64,000 nucleotides of DNA from Bacteroidaceae bacterium (GCA_017617635.1 JAFZVW010000023.1:1-64000); one strand, 5' to 3'. Positions 6,403 to 16,169 are shown, numbered from the stretch's first letter. Made by a program: numbers and translations. The notes: generated from the sequence alone by a model not told the origin.

Positions 6403-8328
6403 ATGAGAATAATTAAGAAGCTGGACGTGTATATCCTGAAGAATTTCCTGCTGTTGTTTGCAGGAACATTCTTTATCTGTCTGTTTATTTTCATGATGCA
6501 GTTTCTGTGGAAGTCGATAAATGCTCTTGTGGGCAAGGGATTGTCATGGGATGTGCTTGCAGAGTTCTTCTTCTATGCCAGTCTTACGCTGGTTCCGATG
6601 TCTCTGCCTTTGGCTGTCTTGCTGGCTTCGCTGATAAGTTTCGGCAACATGGGCGAGAAACTGGAGCTGCTGAGCATGAAGGCGGCAGGTGTTCCGCTGG
6701 TGCGTATTCTGTGCCCGGTTGTGGTGGTGTCGATGATGATATGCGGAGTGAGTTTCTACTTCCAGAACAAGGTTCAGCCGCGGGCTACGCGCCAGCTGGC
6801 TACGCTGCTGTGGAGCATGAAGCAGAAGACGCCTGAACTGGAGATACCCGAGGGTATATTCTATAGCGGAATTCCGGGTTACAACATATTTGTCGAGCAT
6901 AAGGACATGGAGACTGGCATGCTGTATGGGGTGATGATATACAGCACTCAAGGCGGGTATGACCACATGGAGATTGTGCTGGCAGATTCGGCCAGGCTGC
7001 AGGGTACCATGGACAAGCAGCATCTGAAGCTTACGCTGTACGAGGGTGAGCGTTTCCGTAATATGGATGCCCAGGCAGGGAATATGCTGAGGGCGTGCAT
7101 TCCGTATATGCGTGAGACTTTTCACAAGGAGACGGACATAATCATGTTTGACGCGAACTTCAACATGATGGATGCCAACTTGTTTAACGGTGATGCGCAG
7201 ACTAAGGAGCTGGACAGGATTTTGACTGGTATTGACAGTATACGCCATGTGAGTGATTCGCTGGGGCAGACGTATTACCACATGATGGTATCACAGTATC
7301 TGCGCGGCAGTATTGTAGGAAGACAGGACTCTGCCGTATTGGCAGTTAAGGCAAGCCGCCAGGAGCCGTTTGACACCTTGTATATGCATCTGAGTCCTGA
7401 TATGAGGAAATCTGCATTGCGTTCGGCGGTTGGAACGGCACAGTCGGCTCAGGCTGAATGTGAATTCCGTGCCATGACGACTGAAAGTACGAATATGTCC
7501 TTGCGCCGCCATCGCATGGAGGCAAGGAAGAAGTTCACGTTGTCGCTGGCGTGTATGATATTTTTCTTCATAGGTGCACCGCTGGGTGCAATTATCCGCA
7601 AGGGTGGACTGGGTGTTCCGGTAGTGACGAGCGTGATAATATTCATATTCTACTACATCGTAAATGTGGCCGGTGAGAAGATGGCCAAAACGGGCGAGTG
7701 GTCGGTATGGTTCGGTGTATGGCTGAGTACCATGGTGTTGGCTCCGATAGGTTTTTTCCTGACAAGCAAGGCTAATAATGACAGTGTGGTGTTCAATGTA
7801 GAGGGGTATCGCAATTTCTTTATGCAGTTCCTGGGATTACGTGCACATCGACGCTTGTCACGCAAGGAGGTGGTCATCCATGAGCCGGAGTATCTGCGTC
7901 TGGAATCCGAACTGTCCATGATGGAGCGGGACTGCAGTAAATATGTGGATGAAGCGCGGTTATGGCACATGCCGTCGTATTGGCGTACGTTCTTCCGCTA
8001 TCGTTCCGATACGGTGGTGATTGAACTGAACGGGCGTCTGGAGGCTATGGTCGAGGAACTGCACAATAGTCAGGACAATGTTGTGATAGGTGCGCTGAAC
8101 GAACTGCCGGTACTGGTATCGGATGCGCATACGCGGCCATTCAGGAATTCGCGCCTGAATATGGCGTGTGGCATATTCTTCCCTGTCGGGATATTGCTGT
8201 GGATACGTATATGGCGTTTCAGGCTACGTCTGTTGCGTGACATGAACAAGATATGCCGTTTGTGCCCGATGATACGGGAGCGCTTGGAACTGCACAGCCT
8301 GTCTGAAGAGGTGGCTGCCACTGTATAA
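6403..8328 (+). CDS. LptF/LptG-family lipopolysaccharide export permease
   Basis: The 641-residue inner-membrane protein belongs to the YjgP/YjgQ family, which extracts LPS from the inner membrane with LptB and passes it to the periplasmic bridge. Transmembrane helices lie at about residues 14-35, 50-80 and 95-120. A periplasmic beta-rich region follows, then three more helices at about 380-460. After these comes a cytoplasmic extension of about 150 residues with one further hydrophobic segment, so the protein is much longer than the roughly 360 residues of E. coli LptF. Starting at 6403 rather than at the open 6355 puts MRIIKKLDVYIL at the terminus, as in the family. ribBA follows after 36 nt. 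Confidence 0.85.
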   Translation: MRIIKKLDVYILKNFLLLFAGTFFICLFIFMMQFLWKSINALVGKGLSWDVLAEFFFYASLTLVPMSLPLAVLLASLISFGNMGEKLELLSMKAAGVPLVRILCPVVVVSMMICGVSFYFQNKVQPRATRQLATLLWSMKQKTPELEIPEGIFYSGIPGYNIFVEHKDMETGMLYGVMIYSTQGGYDHMEIVLADSARLQGTMDKQHLKLTLYEGERFRNMDAQAGNMLRACIPYMRETFHKETDIIMFDANFNMMDANLFNGDAQTKELDRILTGIDSIRHVSDSLGQTYYHMMVSQYLRGSIVGRQDSAVLAVKASRQEPFDTLYMHLSPDMRKSALRSAVGTAQSAQAECEFRAMTTESTNMSLRRHRMEARKKFTLSLACMIFFFIGAPLGAIIRKGGLGVPVVTSVIIFIFYYIVNVAGEKMAKTGEWSVWFGVWLSTMVLAPIGFFLTSKANNDSVVFNVEGYRNFFMQFLGLRAHRRLSRKEVVIHEPEYLRLESELSMMERDCSKYVDEARLWHMPSYWRTFFRYRSDTVVIELNGRLEAMVEELHNSQDNVVIGALNELPVLVSDAHTRPFRNSRLNMACGIFFPVGILLWIRIWRFRLRLLRDMNKICRLCPMIRERLELHSLSEEVAATV

Positions 8329-8364
8329 TGGTCTTTGAATAAAATAGGAAAACAGGATATATCG

Positions 8365-9570
8365 ATGAACAACGAAATCAAATTAAGCACGATCGAGGAG
8401 GCCCTGGAGGATTTTCGCGAGGGCAGATTCGTAATTGTCGTGGATGATGAGGACAGGGAGAACGAGGGGGATTTCATCACTGCGGCTGAGCTTATTACCG
8501 AGGAAAAGGTAAACTTTATGCTGAAATACGGCCGTGGAGTGCTGTGTGCTCCTATCACAATGAACCGTGCAAGCGAGCTGGAACTTGAGCATCAGGTGGT
8601 GACGAACACAAGTATGCTGGGAACACCGTTTACCGTTACGGTTGATTTGCTGGACGGCTGTACTACCGGTGTCAGTGCGCATGACCGTGCTGCGACAATC
8701 CGCGCCTTGGCTGATGCCAGTCGAAAGCCGTCGGATTTCGGTCGTCCGGGTCATATCAATCCGTTGTATGCCCAGGATCGTGGTGTGCTGCGCCGGGCAG
8801 GTCATACCGAGGCTGCCGTGGATCTGGCACGACTGAGCGGCTTGCAGCCTGCTGCGGCATTGATAGAAATACTGAACGAGGACGGTACTATGGCGCGTAT
8901 GCCTGAGTTGAAGGAGGTTGCCCGTGAGCATGGCCTGAAGATAATCACGATCAAGGACCTGATTGCTTATCGCCTGAAGCAGGAATCGCTGGTTGAGCGT
9001 GGCGTTGAGGCGGATTTGCCTACAGAATACGGGCATTTCCATATTATCCCGTTCCGTCAGAAGAGTAATGGTATGGAGCATATCGCCCTGGTCAAGGGTG
9101 AGTGGGATGCTGACGAACCGATACTGGTCCGTATGCATTCGAGTTGCATGACGGGTGATATTTTCGGTTCGCGCCGTTGTGATTGCGGTGAGCAGCTGCA
9201 TCGTGCGATGAAGTTGATTGACGAGGCCGGCAAGGGTGTAATCGTGTATCTTCAGCAGGAGGGGAGAGGCATAGGACTGATGAACAAGATTGCTGCTTAT
9301 AAGTTGCAGGAGCAGGGCGAGGATACGGTAGATGCCAATATCCACCTTGGTTTCCTTCCTGATGAGCGTGAGTATGGTGTTGGTGCACAGATACTGAGGG
9401 AACTGCATGTCGGCAAGATTCGCCTGATTACCAATAATCCAGTGAAGCGTGTAGGATTGGAGAGCTACGGTCTGGAGATTGTTGAGAATGTTCCGGTAGT
9501 GGTTGAACCTAACGAGTACAACAGGCGCTATTTGGACACCAAGAAACTTCGTATGGGACACAAATTGTAA
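8365..9570 (+). CDS. ribBA: Bifunctional 3,4-dihydroxy-2-butanone-4-phosphate synthase / GTP cyclohydrolase II
   Basis: The 401-residue protein joins the first enzymes of the two branches of riboflavin synthesis. Residues 1-200 carry the DHBP synthase motif [11 protein letters not shown] (about 26-36). Residues 201-401 are GTP cyclohydrolase II, with zinc ligands C261, C272 and C274 in [14 protein letters not shown] and the catalytic QQEGRGIGL segment. The start at 8365 gives the usual [14 protein letters not shown]. It is the second gene of an operon, between the LPS permease and an aminotransferase 21 nt downstream. No FMN riboswitch is seen, as expected inside an operon. Confidence 0.95.
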   Translation: MNNEIKLSTIEEALEDFREGRFVIVVDDEDRENEGDFITAAELITEEKVNFMLKYGRGVLCAPITMNRASELELEHQVVTNTSMLGTPFTVTVDLLDGCTTGVSAHDRAATIRALADASRKPSDFGRPGHINPLYAQDRGVLRRAGHTEAAVDLARLSGLQPAAALIEILNEDGTMARMPELKEVAREHGLKIITIKDLIAYRLKQESLVERGVEADLPTEYGHFHIIPFRQKSNGMEHIALVKGEWDADEPILVRMHSSCMTGDIFGSRRCDCGEQLHRAMKLIDEAGKGVIVYLQQEGRGIGLMNKIAAYKLQEQGEDTVDANIHLGFLPDEREYGVGAQILRELHVGKIRLITNNPVKRVGLESYGLEIVENVPVVVEPNEYNRRYLDTKKLRMGHKL

Positions 9571-9591
9571 TAACGAAATAACAAAACAACC

Positions 9592-10788
9592 ATGACAACA
9601 AATCTTTCTGAAAGGATGAACCGCCTGCAGCCAAGTGCTACATTGGCAATGAGTCAGAAGAGTTCGGAACTGAAGGCTCAGGGAATCGACATCATCAATA
9701 TGAGTGTTGGTGAGCCTGATTTCAATACACCTGACCATATCAAGGCTGCTGCCATAAAGGCAGTTGAGGAGAATTACAGCCGCTATAGCCCTGTGCCGGG
9801 TTATCCTGAGCTGAGGCAAGCTATCGTAAACAAGCTGAAGAACGAGAATCATGTGGAGTATACTCCGGCGCAGATTCTGTGCAGCAATGGTGCAAAGCAG
9901 AGTGTTTGCAACACCATTATGGCCCTGGTGGGTGAGGGTGACGAGGTTATTATTCCGGCACCGTATTGGGTGAGCTATCCACAGATGGTGCTTCTGGCTG
10001 ACGGAACTCCGGTTATCGTTGAGGCTGGTATTGAACAGGACTTCAAGATAACACCTGAACAGCTTGAGGCAGCCATTACGGACAAGACCCGTGCAGTAAT
10101 CCTGTGTTCACCGTCGAATCCGACCGGCAGCGTGTACAGCAAGGAGGAGTTGGAAGGACTGAAGAATGTCCTGCTGCGTCATGAGAAGGTAATTGTAATT
10201 GCTGATGAGATTTACGAGCACATCAACTATGTCGGTGAGCATGCTTCGATGGCTCAGTTCCCTGACATCAAGGATCGTGTAGTTGTGATTAACGGTGTTT
10301 CAAAGGCATATGCCATGACTGGATGGCGCATAGGCTTTATTGCTGCACCTGAATGGATTGTGAAGGCTTGCAACAAGCTGCAGGGCCAGTATACCAGCGG
10401 TCCGTGTTCGGTCAGCCAGAAGGCAGCTGAGGCTGCATTCGCAGGTGATCAGAAGTGTGTTGAGGAAATGCGTCTTGCCTTTGAGCGTCGCAAGAACCTG
10501 ATTGTCGAACTGGCAAGGCAGATTCCTGGGCTTGAGGTTAGTGTTCCCCAGGGTGCGTTCTACCTGTTCCCTAAGTGTAGCAGCTTCTTTGGTAAGACTG
10601 ACGGTAATGTGACGATCAATAACTCGACAGATCTGGCTATGTATCTGTTGGAGACCGGTCACGTGGCAACCGTGGGCGGTGATGCATTCGGCAGCCCTGA
10701 GTGCTTCCGTATGTCCTACGCTACGAGTGACGAGAATATTGTTGAGGCAATGCGTCGCATAAAGGAGGCCCTGGGCAAGCTGAGGTAA
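9592..10788 (+). CDS. Class I aminotransferase (aspartate aminotransferase type)
   Basis: The 398-residue PLP enzyme has the fold-type I signature: SNPTGSVYSKEEL, then the Schiff-base Lys K238 in GVSKAYAMTGWRIGF, and a C-terminal Arg-containing RMSYATS segment that binds the substrate carboxylate. It most resembles the bacterial Ib aspartate aminotransferases, which move the amino group between aspartate and 2-oxoglutarate, though other substrates are possible. It is the last gene of the operon and is followed by a strong terminator. Confidence 0.88.
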   Translation: MTTNLSERMNRLQPSATLAMSQKSSELKAQGIDIINMSVGEPDFNTPDHIKAAAIKAVEENYSRYSPVPGYPELRQAIVNKLKNENHVEYTPAQILCSNGAKQSVCNTIMALVGEGDEVIIPAPYWVSYPQMVLLADGTPVIVEAGIEQDFKITPEQLEAAITDKTRAVILCSPSNPTGSVYSKEELEGLKNVLLRHEKVIVIADEIYEHINYVGEHASMAQFPDIKDRVVVINGVSKAYAMTGWRIGFIAAPEWIVKACNKLQGQYTSGPCSVSQKAAEAAFAGDQKCVEEMRLAFERRKNLIVELARQIPGLEVSVPQGAFYLFPKCSSFFGKTDGNVTINNSTDLAMYLLETGHVATVGGDAFGSPECFRMSYATSDENIVEAMRRIKEALGKLR

Positions 10789-10793
10789 TAAAA

Positions 10794-10825
10794 AATAGTG
10801 GGACTCTGGTTAGGGTCCCACTATT
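10794..10825. terminator. Bidirectional terminator between the aminotransferase and ferredoxin genes
   Basis: An 11-bp perfect stem (10794-10804 AATAGTGGGAC with 10815-10825) has a 10-nt loop. It is flanked by A-rich sequence on the left and a T-rich tract on the right, and lies between convergent genes. Confidence 0.85.
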
Positions 10826-10859
10826 CTGTTCTTCCGAAGAAGATAACAGTTCCTGTCAG

Positions 10860-11024
10860 TTACAGGCTGATTGCACCGCTTGGACAAGCGTCTGCGCAAG
10901 TACCGCACTCTGTGCACTCGTCTGCGTTGATAACATACTTGTCACCCTCGGAGATTGCACCTACCGGACACTCGTCAATACATGTGCCGCATGCAACACA
11001 ATCATCACCAATTACGTAAGCCAT
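10860..11024 (-). CDS. 2[4Fe-4S] ferredoxin
   Basis: The 54-residue protein is a complete bacterial-type ferredoxin with two CxxCxxCxxxCP motifs (C9, C12, C15, C19 and C37, C40, C43, C47). It carries low-potential electrons in the cytoplasm, fitting an anaerobe that uses pyruvate:ferredoxin oxidoreductase-type enzymes. The start MAYVIGDDC is the normal one. It has its own -7 box at 11087-11094 and appears monocistronic. Confidence 0.95.
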   Translation of the reverse strand: MAYVIGDDCVACGTCIDECPVGAISEGDKYVINADECTECGTCADACPSGAISL

Positions 11025-11086
11025 AATAATATTAATGTTTAGTTGTTAATAGTTGCGTTTTGCAGAATTCCATCTGAACTGTGCGG

Positions 11087-11094
11087 CAAATATA
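11087..11094 (-). promoter_or_regulatory. -7 element for the ferredoxin gene
   Basis: On the minus strand this reads TATATTTG, 63 nt before the ATG at 11024. Confidence 0.6.
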
Positions 11095-11117
11095 ATCATT
11101 TTTGGTGATTGGCAATA

Positions 11118-11125
11118 TAGATTTG
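11118..11125 (+). promoter_or_regulatory. -7 element for the PorT-like gene
   Basis: TAGATTTG lies 77 nt before the chosen start. It is divergent from, and 24 nt away from, the ferredoxin promoter. Confidence 0.5.
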
Positions 11126-11201
11126 ACTAAAAAAGTTGTACATAATAACCAAAAATGGTGAGCAGGGCAATAAACAAACGCATAGTCAAGTTATAATAAT
11201 G

Positions 11202-11906
11202 ATGAAAAAATATATCTGCATAGCCGTGTCGTTGTGTCTTGCCATTGGAGCCTTGGCGCAGACGCAGCGTGTCATGAACAAACCATACATTGACAACCGC
11301 AAATTGCACTGGGGTTTCTGCCTGGGTATGAATTTCATGGATATGGAGCTGAAGAACAACGGTTTTGTGGATCCTGAGACCGGTGAGCAGTGGTTTACGG
11401 ACGTTACGCGTTATTCGCCTGGTTTTACCGTGGGAATACTGGGATCGCTGAGACTGAACAAGTATATGGAGCTGCGCTTGACGCCTACGATGCATTTCGG
11501 TCAGAAATTCCTGAAGATGCAGGATAATGTCAGTCTTCGTGATACGTCGCAGACAATGCGTACGAATTATGTTTCGGTACCGCTTTCGCTGAAGTTTGCG
11601 GCTCCGCGCTACAATAACTTCCGTCCATATTTTACATTCGGTCTTGCTCCTACATTCTGCCTTAACAAGCATGACCAGGAGCCTTTTGCGTCCAAGATGT
11701 TTGACTGCTATATAGAGTTGGGAATGGGCTGTGATATCTATCTGCCGTATTTCAAACTGATTCCGGAACTGAAATTTTGTTTCGGTTTGGCAGATATTAT
11801 CAGACATACGCGAGATGACCTTTTGGACAGGGGGATGATGAAATTCACAAACAGTGTGGACCGTGGCAGTGCAAAAATGATTGTTTTGTCCCTTTATTTT
11901 GAATAA
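11202..11906 (+). CDS. PorT-like outer-membrane beta-barrel protein
   Basis: The 234-residue product has a signal peptide (MKKYICIAVSLCLAIGALAQ), then HWGFCLGMNFMDMEL and alternating hydrophobic strands ending in Phe (LSLYFE), typical of a small outer-membrane barrel. The start of the mature region looks like PorT of the type IX secretion system. PorT is needed for exporting CTD proteins, but the wider beta-barrel family includes many proteins without that role. ATG codons at 11199 and 11202 are adjacent and either could start translation. It is a single gene, followed by rplS with its own promoter. Confidence 0.7.
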   Translation: MKKYICIAVSLCLAIGALAQTQRVMNKPYIDNRKLHWGFCLGMNFMDMELKNNGFVDPETGEQWFTDVTRYSPGFTVGILGSLRLNKYMELRLTPTMHFGQKFLKMQDNVSLRDTSQTMRTNYVSVPLSLKFAAPRYNNFRPYFTFGLAPTFCLNKHDQEPFASKMFDCYIELGMGCDIYLPYFKLIPELKFCFGLADIIRHTRDDLLDRGMMKFTNSVDRGSAKMIVLSLYFE

Positions 11907-11945
11907 TTTTTCGCTGATATCCTTTCTCTTTTGATTTTTTTGTTA

Positions 11946-11953
11946 TATCTTTG
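11946..11953 (+). promoter_or_regulatory. -7 element for rplS
   Basis: TATCTTTG, with TTTTG at 11929-11933 upstream. It leaves a leader of about 90 nt. Confidence 0.7.
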
Positions 11954-11955
11954 CA

Positions 11956-12018
11956 CCCGCTTTCCCATAGGTCGCTGGCGGGATGAAGAGAGACCCGTTA
12001 TGCCTATCGGTGATCGAC
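11956..12018 (+). promoter_or_regulatory. Possible pseudoknot leader of rplS
   Basis: The leader between promoter and ATG contains a stem CCCGC (11956-11960) with GCGGG (11978-11982). CCATAGG (11965-11971), in the loop of that stem, can pair with CCTATcGG (12003-12010, one bulge), giving an H-type pseudoknot. GTCG (11971-11974) is also complementary to CGAC (12015-12018). Ribosomal protein leaders of this kind often bind their own product. That L19 regulates itself here is an inference. Confidence 0.4.
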
Positions 12019-12046
12019 AAACAACTTTATTAAAGTCCAAGTAGAA

Positions 12047-12412
12047 ATGGCAGATTTAATTAAGATTGCTGAAGAAGCATTTGCTACAGGTAAGAGTCAT
12101 CCTTCGTTCAAGGCTGGTGACACAGTGACTGTAGCTTACAAGATTGTCGAAGGTAACAAGGAGCGCGTACAGCTCTACCGTGGTGTGGTAATCAAGATTG
12201 CCGGTCATGGTGACAAGAAGCGTTTCACTGTCCGTAAGATGTCTGGTACAGTTGGAGTGGAGCGTATTTTCCCGCTGGAATCTCCTGCTATCGAGAGTAT
12301 TACCGTAAACAAGGTTGGTAAGGTACGTCGCGCTAAGCTGTACTATCTGCGCAACCTGACAGGTAAGAAGGCACGTATCGCTGAGAAGCGCGTTGCTGTA
12401 AAGGAGGACTAA
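12047..12412 (+). CDS. rplS: 50S ribosomal protein L19
   Basis: The 121-residue protein has the L19 core: [28 protein letters not shown] and a C-terminal [20 protein letters not shown] segment. It sits at the 30S-50S interface in the large subunit. Its own promoter, leader and terminator frame it as a single-gene unit, unlike the rpsP-rimM-trmD-rplS operon of many bacteria. rimM is in this window too but 8 kb away in another operon. Confidence 0.97.
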   Translation: MADLIKIAEEAFATGKSHPSFKAGDTVTVAYKIVEGNKERVQLYRGVVIKIAGHGDKKRFTVRKMSGTVGVERIFPLESPAIESITVNKVGKVRRAKLYYLRNLTGKKARIAEKRVAVKED

Positions 12413-12446
12413 TTGAGTCCGACTTTTTTCAAGACAAGAAACAACA

Positions 12447-12471
12447 GCGTGCTGCCCAATGGGTGGCACGC
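12447..12471 (+). terminator. Terminator of rplS
   Basis: The stem GCGTGC (12447-12452) pairs with GCACGC (12466-12471), extended inside by TGCCC/GGGTG, and is followed by TTCTTTT. Confidence 0.75.
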
Positions 12472-12486
12472 TTCTTTTAAGATAAT

Positions 12487-13404
12487 ATGGAACGAAACAA
12501 TAACCTACCTGAGATAGAATTGGGACGTGTTAATCTGTTGCCTTTGGCTAAGCGGGTGGAATTCGGCTATTATCTTGCCGGTACCGTACGTGGACACCGC
12601 GAGGAAATTCTGTTGCCAAAGGGTGAGATACTGTGTGACCTTGATCAAAAGTCATTGGAAACATCCGACGGTGGAATGGGGGACAGCATTCCTGTATTCA
12701 TCTACCTGGATCAGGAGGAGCGTCTTATAGCCACTATGCGCCAGCCTTTGGCTGAGGTGGGAAGGTTTGCCTGTCTCGAGGTCGCGTGGGTTAATAACTT
12801 CGGGGCCTTCCTTAATTGGGGTCTGCAGAAGGACTTGTTTGTCCCGTTCCGGGAGCAGAAGCAGAAGATGCAGAAGGGACGCAAATACATAGTTCATGTA
12901 CATCTGGATCCCGAGACTTATCGTATCATTGCCAGTGCCAAGGTTGAGAAATGGCTGATAAGTCCGTTGGACAGCGATGCCTATGACTACAGTCAGCGTC
13001 CCCGTGTCGGTGACGAGGTGGAGTGTCTTGTCTGGCAGAAGACGGATTTGGGATTCAAGGTTATTGTCAACAATACTTTTGCGGGCCTGTTGTACGAATC
13101 GCAGATTTTCCGCGAACTGCATACGGGCGATGTCACACGTGCATATATCAGCAAGGTGAGGGAAGACGGTAAGATTGACCTGACGTTGCAACAGCGTGGG
13201 CAAAAGGGCGTAGAGAATTTCAGCTCAGTCCTGCTTGAGCATATTCGCAAGAATGGTGGCTATACACCTATGGGAGACAAATCGCCGGCTGATGAGATAG
13301 CGTCAATTTTCGGTGTAAGCAAAAAGGTATTTAAGAAAGCTGTGGGAGACTTGTACAGGCAAAGGCTGATTATAATTCAACCGGACGGGCTGCACTTGGC
13401 ATGA
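12487..13404 (+). CDS. CvfB-like S1-domain RNA-binding protein
   Basis: The 305-residue protein resembles CvfB/YitL: tandem S1-like OB folds ([19 protein letters not shown] at about residues 106-124, and [20 protein letters not shown] at about 190-209) and a C-terminal winged-helix region ([21 protein letters not shown]). Family members bind RNA and affect virulence-factor expression in Gram-positives; the role in Bacteroidetes is unclear. Its 3' end overlaps the convergent ABC ATPase gene by 35 nt, so the two mRNAs are complementary at their ends. Confidence 0.85.
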   Translation: MERNNNLPEIELGRVNLLPLAKRVEFGYYLAGTVRGHREEILLPKGEILCDLDQKSLETSDGGMGDSIPVFIYLDQEERLIATMRQPLAEVGRFACLEVAWVNNFGAFLNWGLQKDLFVPFREQKQKMQKGRKYIVHVHLDPETYRIIASAKVEKWLISPLDSDAYDYSQRPRVGDEVECLVWQKTDLGFKVIVNNTFAGLLYESQIFRELHTGDVTRAYISKVREDGKIDLTLQQRGQKGVENFSSVLLEHIRKNGGYTPMGDKSPADEIASIFGVSKKVFKKAVGDLYRQRLIIIQPDGLHLA

Positions 13405-14089
13405 TTGTTTCCTTTTCGTTTTCCTTGTTGCCGGCAGCATTGATTATCACACCGTCTATCATGTGAATGGTACGGTCCGTTGTAGTTGCCAGTTCTTCGT
13501 CGTGTGTTACAATGACAAAGGTCTGACCGAAGCGTTTGCGCAAGTCAAAGAAAAGACGGTGCAGTTCCATCTTGTTCTGTGTGTCAAGTGAACCGGAAGG
13601 CTCATCTGCAAAAATTATCTCGGGATTGTTCATCAATGCACGTGCAACTGCCACACGCTGTTTTTCTCCTCCTGACAGTTCGTTCGGTTTATGGGATGCC
13701 CTGTCGCCAAGCCCCATGAATTCCAGTAGCTCCAGGGCACGTTCACGTGATGCGCGTTTGCCCTTTCCTGCAATGAATGCAGGCATCATGACATTCTCCA
13801 ATGCGGTGAATTCGGGCAGAAGCTGGTGAAACTGGAATACAAATCCTATGTGCTTATTGCGGAACTGTGCCAGTTTCTTCCGGCTTAACCGGGTTATGTC
13901 CTGTCCGGCAAGTTCGACCTTGCCGCTGTCTGCGCTGTCCAGTGTACCCATTATCTGCAGCAGGGTGGTTTTGCCTGCTCCGCTGGGCCCGACTATGCTG
14001 ACAATCTCGCCCTTTGCAATTTCCAGATCGATTCCCTTCAGAACCTGAAGATTGCCGAAACTCTTTGTTATTCCGCTTATTCTAATCAT
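13370..14089 (-). CDS. LolD-like ABC transporter ATP-binding protein
   Basis: The 239-residue ATPase has Walker [10 protein letters not shown] (34-42), signature [15 protein letters not shown] and Walker [13 protein letters not shown], plus the H-loop THD. It matches the MacB/LolD branch, which with a LolC/E-type permease releases lipoproteins from the inner membrane. No permease gene is adjacent, so the partner must lie elsewhere. The last 20 residues after HMIDGVI extend past the usual end near 220 and are encoded by the 35-nt overlap with the convergent cvfB-like gene and the DNA next to it. It lies 30 nt downstream of the antiporter gene and may share its transcript. Confidence 0.85.
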   Translation of the reverse strand: MIRISGITKSFGNLQVLKGIDLEIAKGEIVSIVGPSGAGKTTLLQIMGTLDSADSGKVELAGQDITRLSRKKLAQFRNKHIGFVFQFHQLLPEFTALENVMMPAFIAGKGKRASRERALELLEFMGLGDRASHKPNELSGGEKQRVAVARALMNNPEIIFADEPSGSLDTQNKMELHRLFFDLRKRFGQTFVIVTHDEELATTTDRTIHMIDGVIINAAGNKENEKETIMPSAARPVEL

Positions 14090-14119
14090 CCCTTATACCC
14101 TGAATAGTTACAAAACATC

Positions 14120-16144
14120 TCACTCCCATTGGTCGGGATACAGAATCATGACACTGGTATGACTGAAGTATCTGTGAATCTGCAATGGAAGACCTGAGAA
14201 GACACTCTTGTATGAAATAAATCCCGGACGTGCGACTACAAATACTACCATGTCGTTACTGCCTGACTGTTGTGAGAGGGGCAGTATCTGAGTCCAGAGG
14301 TTCATTTCGTTGTATGTGGCACGCAACAGGTTGTGGTTGTCGCGCATATATGTCCGTATATGGGGAAGAGTGTCTGCGTTTGCGTGGAACTGCAGAAGGC
14401 AGTCCAGCTGCTCGCCCATACGGCATATGTGTTCAAGCCATTTGTAGAAACCTGCTTCGTATTCGGCTTTCTGTGGAACGGCTATGATAATGCGGTTCAG
14501 GGTTCCTGGCGGCACAATGCAGCGTACGGCCATTATTTCTCGCTTGGTCCCCTCGATTACATTGTCGATAATGGTTCCGAGACTTGACTTGGGCATTCCG
14601 GTCGTGCGGTCGGTTAGACATACTATTGTTTCGCCGCAGTCGTACTCGCGGATTGTATGCAGGATGCCTCCGGCTATATTGTTACTCATGCGCGAGAGTA
14701 TGTCCATACGCACCTCGGCAGCAGTTGCTATGTTTTGGGCTTTCTTTAGCATCTGCTGGCAGTTGCGGTAGGATTCTTCGCCACTTTCGTCGTCATAGGT
14801 AACGGTAAGTCCCATCAGGCTGTCTGCCACATTGGGGTTACGTATGAGCATGGCCAGTTGAGTCATGGAATCAACGCTATCGCTCTGGCTGTATGTTACC
14901 AGGCATTTGCCATGGTACGAACCTTGGTTGATTTCCGTATCCATGGTACGAAGCGTCAGTTTACGTGCACCGGAGTTTGTGGCAAAACTGCTTATGATAC
15001 AGGAGAACAGAATGAGCATCACGGTTCCGTTCAGTATCGATGTATCCATCAGGTTAACTTTGGGATCAGTACCGATCATTACAATAGCCAGTGCACCTGC
15101 TGCATGTGCACTGGTAAGTCCGAACATAAGGTTTCCTCCACCACGTAGATTTGGGGAGATGAAGGCCATGAGCAGTGACGCTATCCATTTGCTGAATGTG
15201 CCCACGATGACCATTACCAGGATAATCCATACAGTATGGATGTCGGCAAAGGCAACCCGTATGTCAATCAGCATTCCGACTCCTATCAGGAAATATGGGA
15301 TAAACAATGCATTGCCTACGAAGCTGATGTACGACTTCAATGGCGATGTACGTGGAATCAGGCGGCTGATTACCAGGCCTGCAAGGAATGCTCCCAGGAG
15401 TCCTGCAAGTCCTGCAAGCTCTGCAAGAGCAGCGCTCAAAAAGACAAGCGACAGAATGAACAGGAACTGCATGGTGCTGTCCTGGAACCTGCGCAGAAAC
15501 CAGCGTCCGAAACGGGGATATACAATGATTACGAAACAGCCGTATGCTATACATTTTATGGCAAACCATGCCCAGAAATCCCAGCCTGTGTTGTTAATCA
15601 TGCCGACAGCAACGGCCAGTACCAGCAATGCAGCAAACAAGGCAACTGCAGTTGCAACCACCGAAACTATTACGGTGGGATGCCGTGATATACCGAAGCG
15701 TCCCACAATGGGATACGAAACCAAGGTGTGAGAGGCGAGTATGCAGCCTATAAGAAGCGAAGTAATAAGTCCGAATCCCAACAGGTAATGCGATGCGGCA
15801 ACTGCCATACCGAAAGGCATCAGAAATGTAATGGCTCCGAATTGCAGCCCCAGCCGACCGTACTGCTTTACACTGCCCATGTCAAGTTCCAGGGCAGCGA
15901 GGAACATTATGAAATATATACCTACCTGACCGAAAATTTCGAAGCTACGGTCGCGCTCAATGATGTTGAAACCGTAATGTCCAATGGCGACGCCGGCCAG
16001 TATCAGGCCAATGATATGCGGGATATGCAGTCGTCGTAGCAGAATGGGTGCACACAAAATAATAACCAGAACCAGAAAAAATATCCAGGTGTTGTCAGTA
16101 ACAAGTGCCGGATTCTGGGGTATTATGGTCAAAAGCTTGTGCAT
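14120..16144 (-). CDS. CPA2-type cation/proton antiporter with cytoplasmic regulatory domain
   Basis: The 674-residue protein has an N-terminal membrane domain of about 12 helices (residues 15-390) with the CPA2 feature LAALELDMGSVKQYG and the glycine-rich discontinuous helices. A soluble domain of about 280 residues follows (390-674) that looks like one or two universal-stress-protein folds. This architecture fits Na+/H+ or K+/H+ antiporters of the KefB/NapA type, with the C-terminal domain gating the channel. No TrkA-N (RCK) motif is seen. The ion cannot be told from sequence. The promoter lies at 16162-16169. Confidence 0.85.
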   Translation of the reverse strand: MHKLLTIIPQNPALVTDNTWIFFLVLVIILCAPILLRRLHIPHIIGLILAGVAIGHYGFNIIERDRSFEIFGQVGIYFIMFLAALELDMGSVKQYGRLGLQFGAITFLMPFGMAVAASHYLLGFGLITSLLIGCILASHTLVSYPIVGRFGISRHPTVIVSVVATAVALFAALLVLAVAVGMINNTGWDFWAWFAIKCIAYGCFVIIVYPRFGRWFLRRFQDSTMQFLFILSLVFLSAALAELAGLAGLLGAFLAGLVISRLIPRTSPLKSYISFVGNALFIPYFLIGVGMLIDIRVAFADIHTVWIILVMVIVGTFSKWIASLLMAFISPNLRGGGNLMFGLTSAHAAGALAIVMIGTDPKVNLMDTSILNGTVMLILFSCIISSFATNSGARKLTLRTMDTEINQGSYHGKCLVTYSQSDSVDSMTQLAMLIRNPNVADSLMGLTVTYDDESGEESYRNCQQMLKKAQNIATAAEVRMDILSRMSNNIAGGILHTIREYDCGETIVCLTDRTTGMPKSSLGTIIDNVIEGTKREIMAVRCIVPPGTLNRIIIAVPQKAEYEAGFYKWLEHICRMGEQLDCLLQFHANADTLPHIRTYMRDNHNLLRATYNEMNLWTQILPLSQQSGSNDMVVFVVARPGFISYKSVFSGLPLQIHRYFSHTSVMILYPDQWE

Positions 16145-16161
16145 ACGGGATTATTTGTTTA

Positions 16162-16169
16162 CAAAGATA
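16162..16169 (-). promoter_or_regulatory. -7 element for the antiporter gene
   Basis: On the minus strand this reads TATCTTTG, 18 nt before the ATG. Confidence 0.6.

Noticed and set aside
8383..9852. 489-codon frame opposite ribBA
   Set aside because: Shadow of a strongly conserved gene; no recognisable protein features.
13741..13760. GTTCACGTGA inside the lolD-like gene as a possible parS
   Set aside because: Only the central TCACGTGA is palindromic; the flanks do not match, it is 27 kb from parAB, and chance CACGTG sites occur elsewhere (for example near 10660 and 36570).
14865..15731. 288-codon frame opposite the antiporter gene
   Set aside because: Ser/Arg/Met-rich shadow translation.
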